Part shown: piece after piece, positions 50,123 through 63,100 of the stretch
How positions within the stretch are numbered: position 1 is the first letter of the stretch
Layout: each line of letters starts with the position of its first letter
Assembly (NCBI GenBank): GCA_003117195.1
Contig: BDSI01000109.1
Coordinates: forward strand, 62,001 to 126,000
DNA: 64,000 nucleotides
Reading direction: 5' to 3'
DNA from: Eudorina sp. 2006-703-Eu-15
Taxonomy: Eukaryota > Chlorophyta > Chlorophyceae > Chlamydomonadales > Volvocaceae
Program-made: the position numbers and the translations under genes
Notes under the pieces: model-generated
What the model saw: only the letters and a program-made list of their open reading frames with translations
What the model was told of the DNA's origin: nothing
The model's database searches: none

Positions 50123-53100
50123 TCACTGCTGCAGCGCCGCCCTCAGCGCCGGCATGATCTCCTCCAGGGACGTCACCCGCAGCGCCTCGAACAGCTGCGA
50201 CGCCAGGCGCTGATAGCGAGGCAGCACCTCGTCCAGCCGCCGCAGCCGTGCCACCGCCTTCTCCGCCGCCTCAGCGGCGGCCGAGGTCGTCCGCGCGCCG
50301 AACACCAGCATGAACCTCTCCAGCGCCGCAGACACCTCCACGCCACCGACCGCTGCAGCTGCGGAGGCTGGGGACGCAGAGGCTGCTGCGGCTGCGCTGA
50401 CTTCCGCTGGGCGCTTGACGCCGTGGGGCGGCGCGTCGGCTGTCCCCGCACCGCCTGCCCGGGCGGCGTCCAGGAGCTCACGGACACGGCTCATGCACGC
50501 CGAGAGACCTACACGCGAATCCAGGGACAGAGGCAGAGGCAGGCGCAGGGGCAGAGGGAAACGGACGGGTCAGGGGGTCGGGTCGGGCCAGGGCAGGCGG
50601 ATGCGTAGAGGCGACGACAAGAGGCAAGGGCAACAAAGCGGATGCGACATCCGTGGCATCATCGCGTACAGACGACCTCGGGCGACCGATCCATCCCGAC
50701 ATGCTCCGAATGACGGCTCTCGCCCTACGCCCGTTTCCTCACGTCCATCCAAGCGCACGACAGATCGGCAGTCCGCAAGGCAGCTTTGGGAATGCGCGAT
50801 ATGCCCCCCCACCGACCGCTCCCTTGAGGGAGCCGCCTATGCATGTATATGATTAGACCATTCCCCGCACACGCCTCATCCAGAGCTCGCCTACGCGACC
50901 ACGTGTTTGGCCCTCCCAACCCACCGACGAATTGAATGGTACAGCGGGCACCATGAAGGAATCATCAGCGGACAGGCCCCCGGCCCCCTGGCGACGCCTT
51001 CAAAGCGCGCCATACCCCTAGCACCCTACCGCACACCGGCACCCGCTTTCTTCCCGGGTTGTCACCCCGGGTGAGCAACCCCATGCGGTCGGTCGGTTGG
51101 TCTGATGGTGGTGCACACCACACCACACCACACCACACCACACACCGCACCACACCACACCACACACCGCACCCACCTGCGTCCGCGGGCAGCTCCAGCG
51201 CGGTGGCCAGCGCGCGTGCAAAGTTGCGGAGCTCGTTCAGGGTGACATACAGGCGGTTCACGGCGGGCACGACGCCGTCCAGGGAGGGGCAGTCGAACAG
51301 GCGCATGAAGTGCGAGACCAGCCGCGTCAGCAGGTGCTCTGGCTCGCGCGCCATGTGCTCCGCCGCGGAGGCCAGCGACTCCCGGGCGGTCAGCGCCGCG
51401 ACCTCCGCCTCCACGAGCTGCCGTACGCTGATGACGACGTCCCCCGGGCCGTGGATGGGGCTGCGGCGGCAGCGCGGTGCGGTGCGGTGACGAAAACAAT
51501 TAACGAGGCCAGTGCGACGAACGCGGTACAGGGGGCAGGGGCCGGGCCATGAACACCCCATGCCTCAAACGGGGAACGAACTCCAAGGGAGGGTGGGGAG
51601 GGTCCCCGCCGGGCACGTGCCAGGATCGAAGTCACGAGTCCTGCCGGGCTGTCCGCGCTTGGGCTGTTGGCTCACTGGTTGGCTCATCGCCCATCACTCG
51701 TGAGGAGGAAGGGGCCATGTCATGTGGTAAAGAGTATTAGAGGCGGTGTTCAGAATGCAGGGAGTGGGTGATGTAATGGAAGTGGGCTGCGCGGACTGAA
51801 GGTCCTGATCTGTCATGCCTCTTACGTGGCCATGCCTTCCGCGCGGGCCGCCAGTGCCTCCACCACCGCCCGCATGGCGCCCCGCAGCTGTGCGCCCTCC
51901 TGCAGCAGCCCCAGCCACACCTCCAGCACCTCCAGGACCTGCGCTGATCATATAGCCGTGGAGGGGGTGGGGGGTGGGCCGGGACGGTATGGGGTAAAGG
52001 AAGTGCGTAGTGGCTGCGCTTCCAAGGGCAAGGGGAGAAGGAGCGGAGGTCAAGGAACCCACCCCCGGTGCTTGGTTTCGTTGTGAGGGCCCCCCATTTG
52101 TCTGGTAAATGGTATGCTATGTTGTACATCGCCCCGCCCGTACAGATCCCGGCAGGTAACGCACGCACTCACTCGCCCGACGCGACCGCACCTTGCTGGG
52201 GTCGGTGGTGCCGTCGATGTGTGGCGGCACGAAGGCGCCGCCCTTGCCGTACACGCGCTCGCACACCGCCCCGATGAAGGCCTCCATGCGGGGCACGGCG
52301 CCCACCACCCGCAGCGTTTTGCGCACCGCCGCGGGCAGCGTGGTGGCGTCCCGAAGGTCCAACTCGATGCACACGTCCTGATGGGAGGAGGGCGGGGGAG
52401 AGGGGAGGGGACAGGTCGGGATAAGGAGAGGGGAGGGGAGGGGAGGAAATAAAAGCGAAAGAAGCCTAGACACACACAGGGGTAAGGCGGGGAGGCGAGG
52501 AGAGAAGAGGGAGGTCGTGTGTATGATCACAAATCCACACACACGGCGTTTTGCTTACAGGGTCCATTGCCAAAACAACGCATGTCACGCACTCCTGTTC
52601 TGCCTGCCTGAGAACACACGCACAGAGTCCGATGGACCACAATTGCACCCCTCACGCCTTTGCTGCAGATCCTCGCTCGCTTAACCCTCTTTCCCCCCCC
52701 CCACACACACACACGGGCGCCCCCCCCCCCACACACAGACACGGGGCCCCCCTCGCGCTCCACCCAGGCCTTCCCCCGCCTCATCTCATCTCCGCTCCGC
52801 CCCGCACCTGCAGCAGGTCCACCAGCACGTCCTTGGGCCAGTCCTCCAGGCCCCTCAGCCCCAGACGGTGGATCGACCGGTCCCGAGCTATCCGCTGCTG
52901 AGTGGTCATCAGGGCGCCTGCAGAGGGGGTCGGGGGCAGAGGGGGGCGGGGGCAGAGGGAGTCGGGGGCAGACGGGGTCAGGGCCAAGGGGGGTCGGGGG
53001 CAGAGGGGTCGGGGGCAGGGGGGGGTTGGGGGCGCGGGGGCGCATGCGTGCAGGCGGGTGTGTGTGCTGTGGGGCTAGTGAGCCCCGCGACAGAAAGCTG

Positions 53101-56100
53101 ATGGCAGTATGTGTGAGGTGGCTGTATTGGACCCTAGTGAAGGTGTTTGCTTGTGTTTAACGTTCTGGTACGTTCTGTTCTTTTCATTCTGTTATGTTAT
53201 GTTGCGTGTGTGCGCGTGTGGGTGGGGTGTGTCGGGGGGGGGGCGGGAGAGCACGACGGCGTGGATCACGGGGATAAAGAGGGCCCGGGCAAGCGAGACC
53301 ACTGGCACTGGCGAGCGCAGCGTTGCCTTGCGTTGCCTTGCCGGGTCGCACGGGAGCTCGGAAGGAGGGCGACCCGGGATGGGGGCCTGGCGACCGACTC
53401 AGTCCCCTCATCGAACCAGGGGTGGGTGGTCCTAACGCGCGGCCCGAGCCTCCCCAGGGGAGCTCTGCAGCCTTGGGCTTCTCGGCGGTAGGTTGGCGTC
53501 GTGTCGGAGACTCGAGGAGCAGTCTCAGACACACACACACACACACACACACAGGGATCTGAGGGCCAACTCGCGTGGAGAGGAAGGCCCTCGCGAGCAG
53601 ACCCGCGTGGCGGTGCGGCGGTGCATACCTGCCCCCCTCCCCCTCCCCCCAGACACCCATCCGACCCCGCCGCACCGGACCCCAACCCGTGCCCACCCGC
53701 GTGGCGGCTCTTGGCGGCGGCTGCGAGGCTCAGCGCCGTCTCGCCGCCCTCCGCGTCGGCGCCCGCGCCGTTGGCGGCCGTGCTGCCCTTGACCTGCAGC
53801 AGCCGCTTCTCCAGGATCTCCACCTCCCGCTTCAGAGACCTGGGGGCCGCGTCCGTGGGAGGGAGTGTGGGGCGCGGCGGTGTGGGATGGGATGGTGTGG
53901 TGTGGTGTCATGACGGCGGCTGTGGCTCGCGGGTTTCAAGTGAATTACAAAATGACATAAGCCCATAACGAGGCGGTGAGGGGACGGGGTTGAGCCGGTG
54001 GGAAACGCACGGAGCCCAGACCAAAACCCGGGCACACCCACTGGGGTGGCGTGTATGCCGGCGTCTGTGTGTTTTTGAGTGGGGGCAGAGAAGGGCACTT
54101 CCACACACCTGCCTACCTGGTCCCTCCCCCCGGGTGGGTGGTCCGGGTGGAGGTTTCTCGCCGCACACACGTACCTGGACGGCCGCACGGGGGACCCCTT
54201 TGTGACCCACCGGTGCAAGGGGTCCACCTCCAGGACCTCTGCGGCGTCCGCTGCGACATGTGATGTGCCCTCCTCCGGTCTTTCATTCAACACTACCGGT
54301 CTATCCCTGCACCTTCTTACTGCGATTTCTGTCCCTCTATCTGCCTCTCTATCTGCTTCAAGGTCCCAGAGGAGGCACTCCGCCGACAGAGCAACGCAGC
54401 AAGCAACCCCACACACATCGCCGCAGAGCATGGGGGGGTCAGACCTGCCGGCTGACCCCGCCCTGCTGGCGAAGCCATCCAAACCCGCAGAGGCGGCCCC
54501 GCGGGGCACTTCTCCCACTGTCTTTGCATGGAGTCTGCATGGAGTCAGACCGCACACGTTATTGTTTGTGACCGGCTGTGCAGATTGTTTAGCGCCTGCC
54601 TACCTAACCTTATCATGCGTCCACCTGTGTGCATCCCCACACCACACCACACCACACCACACCACACCACACCACACCACACCACACCACACCACACCAC
54701 CTCCACACCACCCAACCTCCACACCGCACCACCCCACCTGTTCTCCTGGAGTGTGGGTCGGCTGTCCAGCTCGTGGATCAACGCCTCCTTGTCCTCCTGC
54801 AGCCAGCCGGCAACCGGCAACCGACAACGGTATCATCAACTGACGTGGGCGTATCAGAGCCCCGGCGATACGGGGGCGATACCCCCGCCCACCACCCACC
54901 ATCATCATCCCCCTGAGCGGGCCTTATCCCTGGCTGTGGTTGGTTCTCAGGAACGGGGAGGTTCCCTGGTAGCGTGGGCCCGGGGACTGTTTCGGTGCAC
55001 TTGGGGAGCCTGTCCGGAGCGCCATGGTGGCGCAATTTCGTTCATGTAGTTTTATGGTGAGGAAGTTTTGGTTGTCACCGACGACCCACGTGGGCCCGCT
55101 GTAACATCCTTAATAACAAGCATCCCACCATCACCACCACCACCACCACCACCATCCAGCCGAACAGCAAAGTGGACAAACCCGTGGGCCGCAGCCCACC
55201 TCGCGCACACCGCCTGCGAGTTCCGACTGGGCGGCCGCGGACTGGAGCCCGGGAGGGAGGGTCCCCGGTAAAGCAGGCGCCCCCACCCACCCCCTCCCAC
55301 CCCACCGGGCTGTATTTGTCCAACCCCCTTTCGCTGCACCCCACGTCGCACCCCACGCGCCCAAACCCCTCTGGGCCCCTCCGGACCCATCGCGCCTCTC
55401 CTCCTCCGAGACCTCCGCCCTGCCTCCCCTCCGGCCCCCCGCCCTGCCTCCCACCTTGAGCTGCGCCGCCCGGTGCTCCGCCTCCGCCAGGCGCCGCTCC
55501 GCCGCGCGCCCCGCCTCCGCCGCCTCCAGCCGGGCGCGGTCCAGCTCGCGCTGCAGGTCGGCAGTGCGGCGCTCCAGCAGGATGATGCGGGCCTGTGGGG
55601 GGGGCGGGGGGCGTAGGGTGACGACGGACCGGATCACGGTAGCGGTGGATCGTTGGGTTCTCTTTCTCGCGGCAGGTGGGGCGCAGAGACCGCAGAGTGC
55701 TTGTTGGTGTGGCTGCAACCGGAGTTGCGGTCAGGTAAGTAGAGAGGCGGGGCCACCCCGCCTTCGCGGCACCCAGCCTCCCACCAGCCACCAGCCAACC
55801 CCGAACTCCCTAGCGAGAGCCAACCCCAACCTCCCTACCCAGCCCCCCGCCCCTCCCGCCCCCGCCCCCCTCCCCCCCGCCCCTCACCTGCATGTCCGCC
55901 AGCTCTGTGGGTGTGCGCCAGGCCGCGGTGCGGTCCTTGAGGGCGATGTGGTTCTGGGCCTCTCGCAGCTGCTCGGCCAGGCTGCGAACCTGTGTGTATG
56001 TGTGTGTGGTGGAGGAGGGGCGGGGGGGGGGTCAGCAGAGGAGGGGGCCAGGCCGGGGAGGAGTGAGAGGATAAAGGTGGTGATGGTGGGGCGGGGAGGA

Positions 56101-59100
56101 GGGCGTCCGGCGCAGTGCTGAAGAGCCGCTTCCTGTGGCAATAAGCGTTCCAGCTACACAGACACGAATTACATACGCGCTTACACCCTCTACCACACCC
56201 CAGCCCTGCCCACGCCTCAAAACCCATACATACACACGCTCGCGACCCCCCTCCCCCCGGGGATTCCTGGGTATGGCTATTCATGTCTACCTTAACCCCC
56301 CCTCCCCCCACATACACCACACACATACACACCTCCGCCCGGTACGCAGCCAGCTCCTGCTCCGCCGCCTCCCGCCGTGTCTCGTACAGCCCCACGATCT
56401 CCACCGGCCGCAGCTCCCGCGCCGCCATCGCCATCGCCCCCGCCGCGCGCTGCTGCTGCTGCTGACCGGGTGTGCCGCCCCCGGGGCCCCCCTCGCCGCC
56501 CCCGGCCCCCTTGGTGGCCACGTACGCCGCCCGGATGCGCTGGTAGGCGGCCTTGTCGCGGGCCAGCCGCCGCTCCTCGGCCGCCACCTTGTCCGCCAGC
56601 GCCGCCTTGAGGCGGTCCAGGGTGGTCTCTCGGCCCCGGAAGGTGTGCTCCAACTGCGGGGGAGAGGGGAGGAGGGGGGAAAGAGGGAGGGACGAGGGGG
56701 TATCGGCCGGTTTCAGGGCCCAGCGGGTTTCAAGGGCCGGCGGTGGGCTCTTATGCGTATAGACGATGAGTATGGTTAGAAAAAAGGAACTCGCCCGACC
56801 GACGATGAGTGTGTGCGATGGGCTGTTTGCCCACATGTACACGTCTGGGCAGTCCTTGTTGGCCTGCAGGGCGAGGGGGCGGTGGCCCAAAACCCCTCTT
56901 TTCCCCTCTTTTAGTTATTTGTTGGGCAAACCATATCCATAAGTTGGGGCCATATGTCCTCCGGCAGCGGCCATCATTCCACCCCGCCGCCGACACAACA
57001 GCAACAGCACCAACCCCACCCCCATCCCATTCCTCCCCTCTTCCCCCGCCTCCGCCTCGCCCCCTCCGCCGCCTCGCCCCGTCCTCCTCCTCGGTCCCCC
57101 TCCCCCCTCACCTGGTTGTACCGCTGCCTCACCGCCCCCAGCTCCGCATCCAGCCGCCTCGCCGCCTCCTCCGCCCGGCCCGCCCGCGCCTCCGCCGCGG
57201 CCGCCGCCTCCGCGTCCCCCGTTCGGCTGCTGCCCACCAGCCGCTGCAGCTCCTCCAGCTGCCGCTGCCGGGACACCAACTCGCTCTGACGGGGGAGGGT
57301 CCGAGGGTCGGGGGGAACTGGGCTGTGTGTGTGTGTGAGAGGGGGGGGGGGTAGGGGGTGATAGGAAGTTGGTAGACATATGCATACATACAGGGGGCCC
57401 CGACAGGCCGCCCATTCGTCCCTCCGTCCTTCCCTTCGTCCGTCACCCGTCACCCCGCCCCGGGCCCCCCCAACCCGCACGGGGGTTCGGGTTTCGTTTT
57501 TTTAAATTTAACTCCCCCCCCCGCACCTCCAGCTGCGTCACCCGCGCCCTCGCCGTGGCCAGTGCGGCCTCCGCCCGCGCGGCGCTGTCCTTGAGGGCCG
57601 CCACCTCGCGGTCCGCCGCCGCCACCGCCCCGTGGTTCTGGTCCCGACCCGCGTCCAGCTGGCGACCCAGGCGCTCCAGGTCGCGCTCCCGGGACTGGGG
57701 GAGGGGGGTTGGGGTTGGGGTTGGGGGTTGGGGGTGGGGGGTGTTTAACAAGAAGCCCATCCATGGGAGATGGGGGTGGTGTGTGTGTGTGTGGGGGGGT
57801 CATACACATACGCACACACGTTTGAAGGTCACCAGGGTACAGCACATTGGTGAATGGTTTGGGTCGGGCGGATTCTTTCGCGTGACATACATACAAATAT
57901 ACACACACGTACACGGTGGGTGAGGGTTGGGTGGGTGGGTCGTGGATGGCGGGAGGGTGAGAACGGTTGGAGGGGGGATGCACAAGCACACAAGGACGTG
58001 TATGTGTGGTATGACGCACATACACGCACACGACCCCCTCCCTCGCTCCCTCCCATCCTCCCTCCCTCCCTCCCTGGTGTCAATCAAGACAGCGGAACCC
58101 CCTCCCTCCCTCCCATTGGGACGCCCCTCCCCCGCATCAGGACTGGACTGCCCCCACCCCCCTCCGCACCCACCTTGACCTGCCCCTCCAGCTGCACCGC
58201 CCGCTGCCGCTCCGCCGCCAGGTCGCCCTCCACCTTCCGCAGGGCCTCCTCAGCCTGCCGTAGTACGGGACACCCCACGAGGCACATCTTACCTCTCATT
58301 ACATCTTACATGCAATCCTCGGCCCAGTCGTGGAGTTACGGCACCGACCCCAACCCCCCACGCGGCGCGCCGCCGCCGCCGCCTCTGCCGTCGCGCCGCC
58401 CCATCTCCGTCCCCGGCCCCCCCCCCCCGCGTCCCCGGCCTGCCGCCCTGTGAACCCGGATCCGAACCTAACCTCCCAAGGGAAGGACGCCACATACGCA
58501 CGACGAAGGAAAGAGTATCGCGTACACGGATACACACGGGTCTCTTATCTAAACACACGGATTTGTTTTATAAACACACGGGAGCGGGACGGGGTCTTCG
58601 CCCAACACACGAGGGCCGAAACCCTGGCCCTGCCCGCCGCACCACCCCACTACCCCACCAATCCGCCCGGCCCTCCCCGCACCCCGCACCCACCTGGCGG
58701 CGCTGCTCCGCGGCCCTGGCCTCCGCCGCCTGCGCCGCCTCCAGCGCGCCCCGCAGCGTGGCCAGCTGGCGGTCACGGCCGCGGATGAGCCCCGCCAGCT
58801 GCGCCGCCTGCTGCCGCATGGACCCCAGGTCGCCCTCCACGCGGCGGACAAAGTCGTCGGAGCGGGAGGCCTGCGTGTGTGGGGGGGATGGGTGGGGTGT
58901 GGGTGGGGTGTGGGGGCGTGTGTGTGGGAGGGGGGGCGTGTGTGGGGTGCGGGGGCGTGTGCGTGGGAGGGGGGCGTGTGTGGGGTGTGGGGGCGTGTGT
59001 GGGGGTGAGGGCGTGTGTGTAGGAGGGGGGGCGTGTATGTGGGGTTGGTGGGGCGTGTGAGGGGCGCGCGTGGGTTGGTGGATGGGTGAGTGGGCGGATT

Positions 59101-60147
59101 GGTGGGTTGAGGGGGAGGGCGTGTGTTTAGAATTGCAACCCGCCCGCCCGCCCGCCCGGCCGAGGGCGTGTGTGTTTAGGGATAAACCCGCCCAGGGCGG
59201 GTGTGTATAGGTGTAGAAGTGTGTGTTTATGTGTAGGTCAGGCCAACCCCACCAGCCACCCCATCGTCAAGGAGTCACGGGGGAGAACAAATCCGCTTCC
59301 CATGTGTCGCTTCAGATGAATGGGCCTTTCCGCCGGGCTCTGTGTATTTATGTACAGCCTGCGTCCCTCCTCCCCGTGTATGCGCCTCGTACCCTCCAGG
59401 CCGACCATCCTAAGCCCTCGCCTCCGCCTCACCTGCGTCGCCGCCTGCGCCTCCGCCGCCGCCAACAGCCGCTGCAGCCGCTGCCCCTCCTGCTCCCGCG
59501 CCGCCAGGCTCGCCTCCAGCTTGGCCAGTCGGCTGCGGGCGGACGTCAGCTCCGAAACCATCTGGCGGGTGGACTCGTCGGAGCGTTGCACGCGGGTGGC
59601 CGCGTCCTCCTGCGAGCACACCGACCGACCCGCGGGTCACAGGGACAGGGCTGTTCACACAGGCGCCACAGATTGCAGCGCCAGCTCAGCTTAGCCCACC
59701 CCACGCCCGGCTTTGAACAGTTCGTGCGGTTGTCAAAGGGCTGCTAGGCAGCCTGGCAGATGGGAGGCAGGCAGGCAGGCAGGCAGGCAACGGGGCACCG
59801 GGTCCCTGCAGTCCGGGCCCTCATGCAGGTCAGGTGGGGTCAGGTCAGGTGGGGTCAGGTGCGGTAAGGGTCAGGTCAGGTGGGGTCAGGTGCGGTAAGG
59901 GTCAGGTCAGGTGGGGTCAGGTCAGGTCAGGTGGATCAGGTGCGGTCAGGTGCGGTAAGGGTCAGGTCTGCGGGCTCGTAGCCCCATCCACGGGCCCCTG
60001 GGGGCCGGATGGCTCCATCACAGGGGCGGCAGGACTGCGGACTGGGCATGACCACCACCACCACCACCACCACCACCACCACCACCACCACCACCGCCAC
60101 CACCACCACCACCGCCTCCACCACCGCCACCACCACCACCACCGCCA

Positions 60148-60182
<35 letters not shown>

Positions 60183-63100
60183 ACCACCACCACCACCACC
60201 ACCACCACCATGGGGCCCCCTCCCACTTGCCCACAGGGCGGAGGACCGCACCTGCGCCGTCTTGCCCTGATCCAGCGCCCGAGTCAGCCGCTCCACCTCC
60301 TTGGCCTGCCCCCGGGCCGCCGCCTCCAGCTGCGAGATGCGCAGCCGCATGGCGCCCAGCTGCCCCTCCAGCTGGGCCACGGACGCCTCCGAGGTGCGCA
60401 GCCGGGCCTCGGCGGAGGCCTCGCCGCCTCGAGCCTGGGGCGGGCGGGTGGGCGGGTGGGTGGGGCCGGTAAGGTGGGTCGGTAGGCAGGTTGGGGAGGT
60501 ACCTCATGACGCACGCCGGCCTGAGGACCTGAGGAGCCCTGTCGCCCGCATCACCTCCGAGAAGACTCCTCCGCGTCACCCGCCTAGCCCCATCAGGCGC
60601 ATCCCCGACAGCCTCCCCTTTCCTCCTCCTACTCATCCCTCCCCTCCTTCCCCCTGCCCCTCCCCTCAAGTTGGCCCCTCTCTTCCCCCTCCCCCTCCCC
60701 CCTGCCCTTCCCCCCTCCCCGGCAGCCACCTGGTCCGCTGCCTTCTCCAGGCGCTCCAGCTCCTTCTCCCTCGCCCGCACAGCCCCCTCCGCCGCAGTCA
60801 GCCGCTGCCGCAGCCCCGCCGCCTCCGCCTCCAGCCGCCGGACCGCCGCCTCCGCCTCGCCCTGCCGCAGCGCCGCCTCCGCCGCGGCGGCCTGCGCCGC
60901 CTCCAGCGCCCGCGCCTGGCGCTCCGCGTCCCTCTCCCGACTGCGCAGCTGACCCTCCGTCTGCACCAGCCGCTGCCGCAGCTGCAGCGCCAAGACACCG
61001 TGCACACACATACGGCGGGGCGGTTATGGGTGGGCTTCTTGTTTAAACACACACACACACACACACCGTCGGGCGGGTCTCTTATCTAAACACACCATGC
61101 ACTGCTCTCCAGTTGCACACGAATATACACGGGTTTCTCGCACACATCTCAATTTCACAATTTCACCGGTTTCCTTGGCATCGCGGCTTAATTTTCCATT
61201 ATGTGTCTTAGAGAGCGGTAGCGGGCATGTATATGATGATCACACCCAGATTTTCGCCGTTTCCATGCCCCAGGCAGGCAACGAACCTCTCCCTGTCTCC
61301 CATCCCACCCCACCTCCGCGGCCTCGCCGTCCAGCTTCCTCGCCGTCTCCTCCGTCCGCCCCGCCACCGCGTTCGCCTCGTGCTCCGCCGCCCGCCGCGC
61401 CTCCAGCGCCCGGCTCAGCGCCGCCACCTCCCGCTCCCGCGCCCGCAGCGCCTCGCCCAGCTGCGCCGCGCGGCCGCGCCCCGCCGCCACCTCGGCCTCC
61501 AGCCGCGCCGCGGCGGCGGCCGCGTCCGCCAGGCGGCGCATGGCGTCGGCGTCCGCCGCCGCCGCCGCGTCCAGCTGCCGCGCCGCGCGCTCCAGCTCGC
61601 GGTCCTTGGCCCGCAGCTGGCCCTCCAAGTGGAGGATGCGGGTGCGCAGCCCGGCCGCCTCGGTGTCCTGCTGCCGGGCCGCCTCCTCCGTCTTGAGCGC
61701 CTGCGCGTGGCGCGTGCGTAAGTGCGTGGGTGCGTGGTTGCGTGGTACATGGGTATGGTTAGTGAAGAGACCCGCGCGACCCGGACCAAGCACCAATATA
61801 CTTACATGTGTGTGATACTTACATGTGTGCGTACGGTGCGTGCGTGCGCGTGGGGTTGGGGAAAGGGGGGCCCCTTCAAAGGCCTCGCGACCTGAACCCC
61901 TTCGCGAAACCGTGTTCCCGCCTCAAGCTTTTGTCCGTGCCCCGGTCTCTCCCTCCCCACTCCTCCCAGACTCCTGCTGTCCGCGTAGGCCCCCCTCGCA
62001 TCCAAACCTTACCCCACTGCCTCACCCCACGCGGCGCATTTCCCTCCCCTCCCCAACCCCCCGAGAAAAAAAACCCGCCCCCGTAAGTATTCTGAGTATG
62101 CTGGTTGTGCCCGGGTTCGTTTTCGGGTTTCTTTCTTTTTTCGATTCAAACCCCCGCCACCCGCACACCTGCGCGCTGCGTTCGAAGTCCGCGGTCTTGA
62201 GCGCCTCCAGCTGCCGGCTGAGGCGCTCCACCGCCGCGTCGCGCGCCCGCACCACGCCCTCCAGCGCCGTCACGCGGCCGCGCGCCGCCGCCAGCGCGCC
62301 GTCCAGGCGGCGCGCCGCGTCCTCCAGAGCGCCCTGCCGGTTCGCCACCTCCGCATCCGCCGCCTTGAGCCCCGTCACCAGCCGCACCAGCCGCTCCTGC
62401 TCGCGCTCCTTGACCCTGCGAGCCGGGGCGCCGGAGGTGTGGCAGGTGTGGCAGGCTCCGGGTCGGGTCGGGTGGGGGAGGGAGGATTTCCAAGAGCTAG
62501 AAATCCACGGACGCCGTCGCTGGTCGGGCGGGTCTAGGGCTTTGTTTTGGTTTTGGTTTGGTCATGTCATGTCAGGTCGGATGGGGTGGGGTGGAGTCGG
62601 GATACGTTGAATTGACGTACGTTGGGCGAGGGTCGAATTGGGTCGGATGGTTTATTCAGATAAGCGCATACACCACCTCTTGATGGCGGTGGTTCGTTCT
62701 TCGGGTTTATTTCTTTTTTCAATTTAATCACCTCTTGATGGCGGTGCCCCTCCCCTGCCCCTCCCCTGCCCCTCCAATCCACCCTCCCCTCCGCCCTCCC
62801 CTGCCCTCCCCTCCCCCTCCCCTGCCCCCCTCTACTGCCCGCGCGCACCTGACTTGGCCTTCCAGGTTCAGCACCTTGCCGCGGCTGGTGGCCAGCTCCG
62901 CCTCCACCTTGCGACCCGACTCCTCCGACTTGGCCAGGCGGGAGGTCAGCTGCGGCCGGGAGGGGGAGGGAGACCGATGCAGGAGTAGGGGGGTGGAGGG
63001 CAGGTGCGGCGCGGACGGTGGGGCGGACGTGGAAAGCCTGCCATGCTCATCAGAATGTAAAGCGCGATGCCTTGGCAGGTTGCGGCACGGTGACGACTTG

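Noticed and set aside
59962..61011. 349-aa frame with poly-Trp/Val/Gly
   Set aside because: Only parts match coiled-coil exons; the poly-residue section is the intronic CCA array read through.
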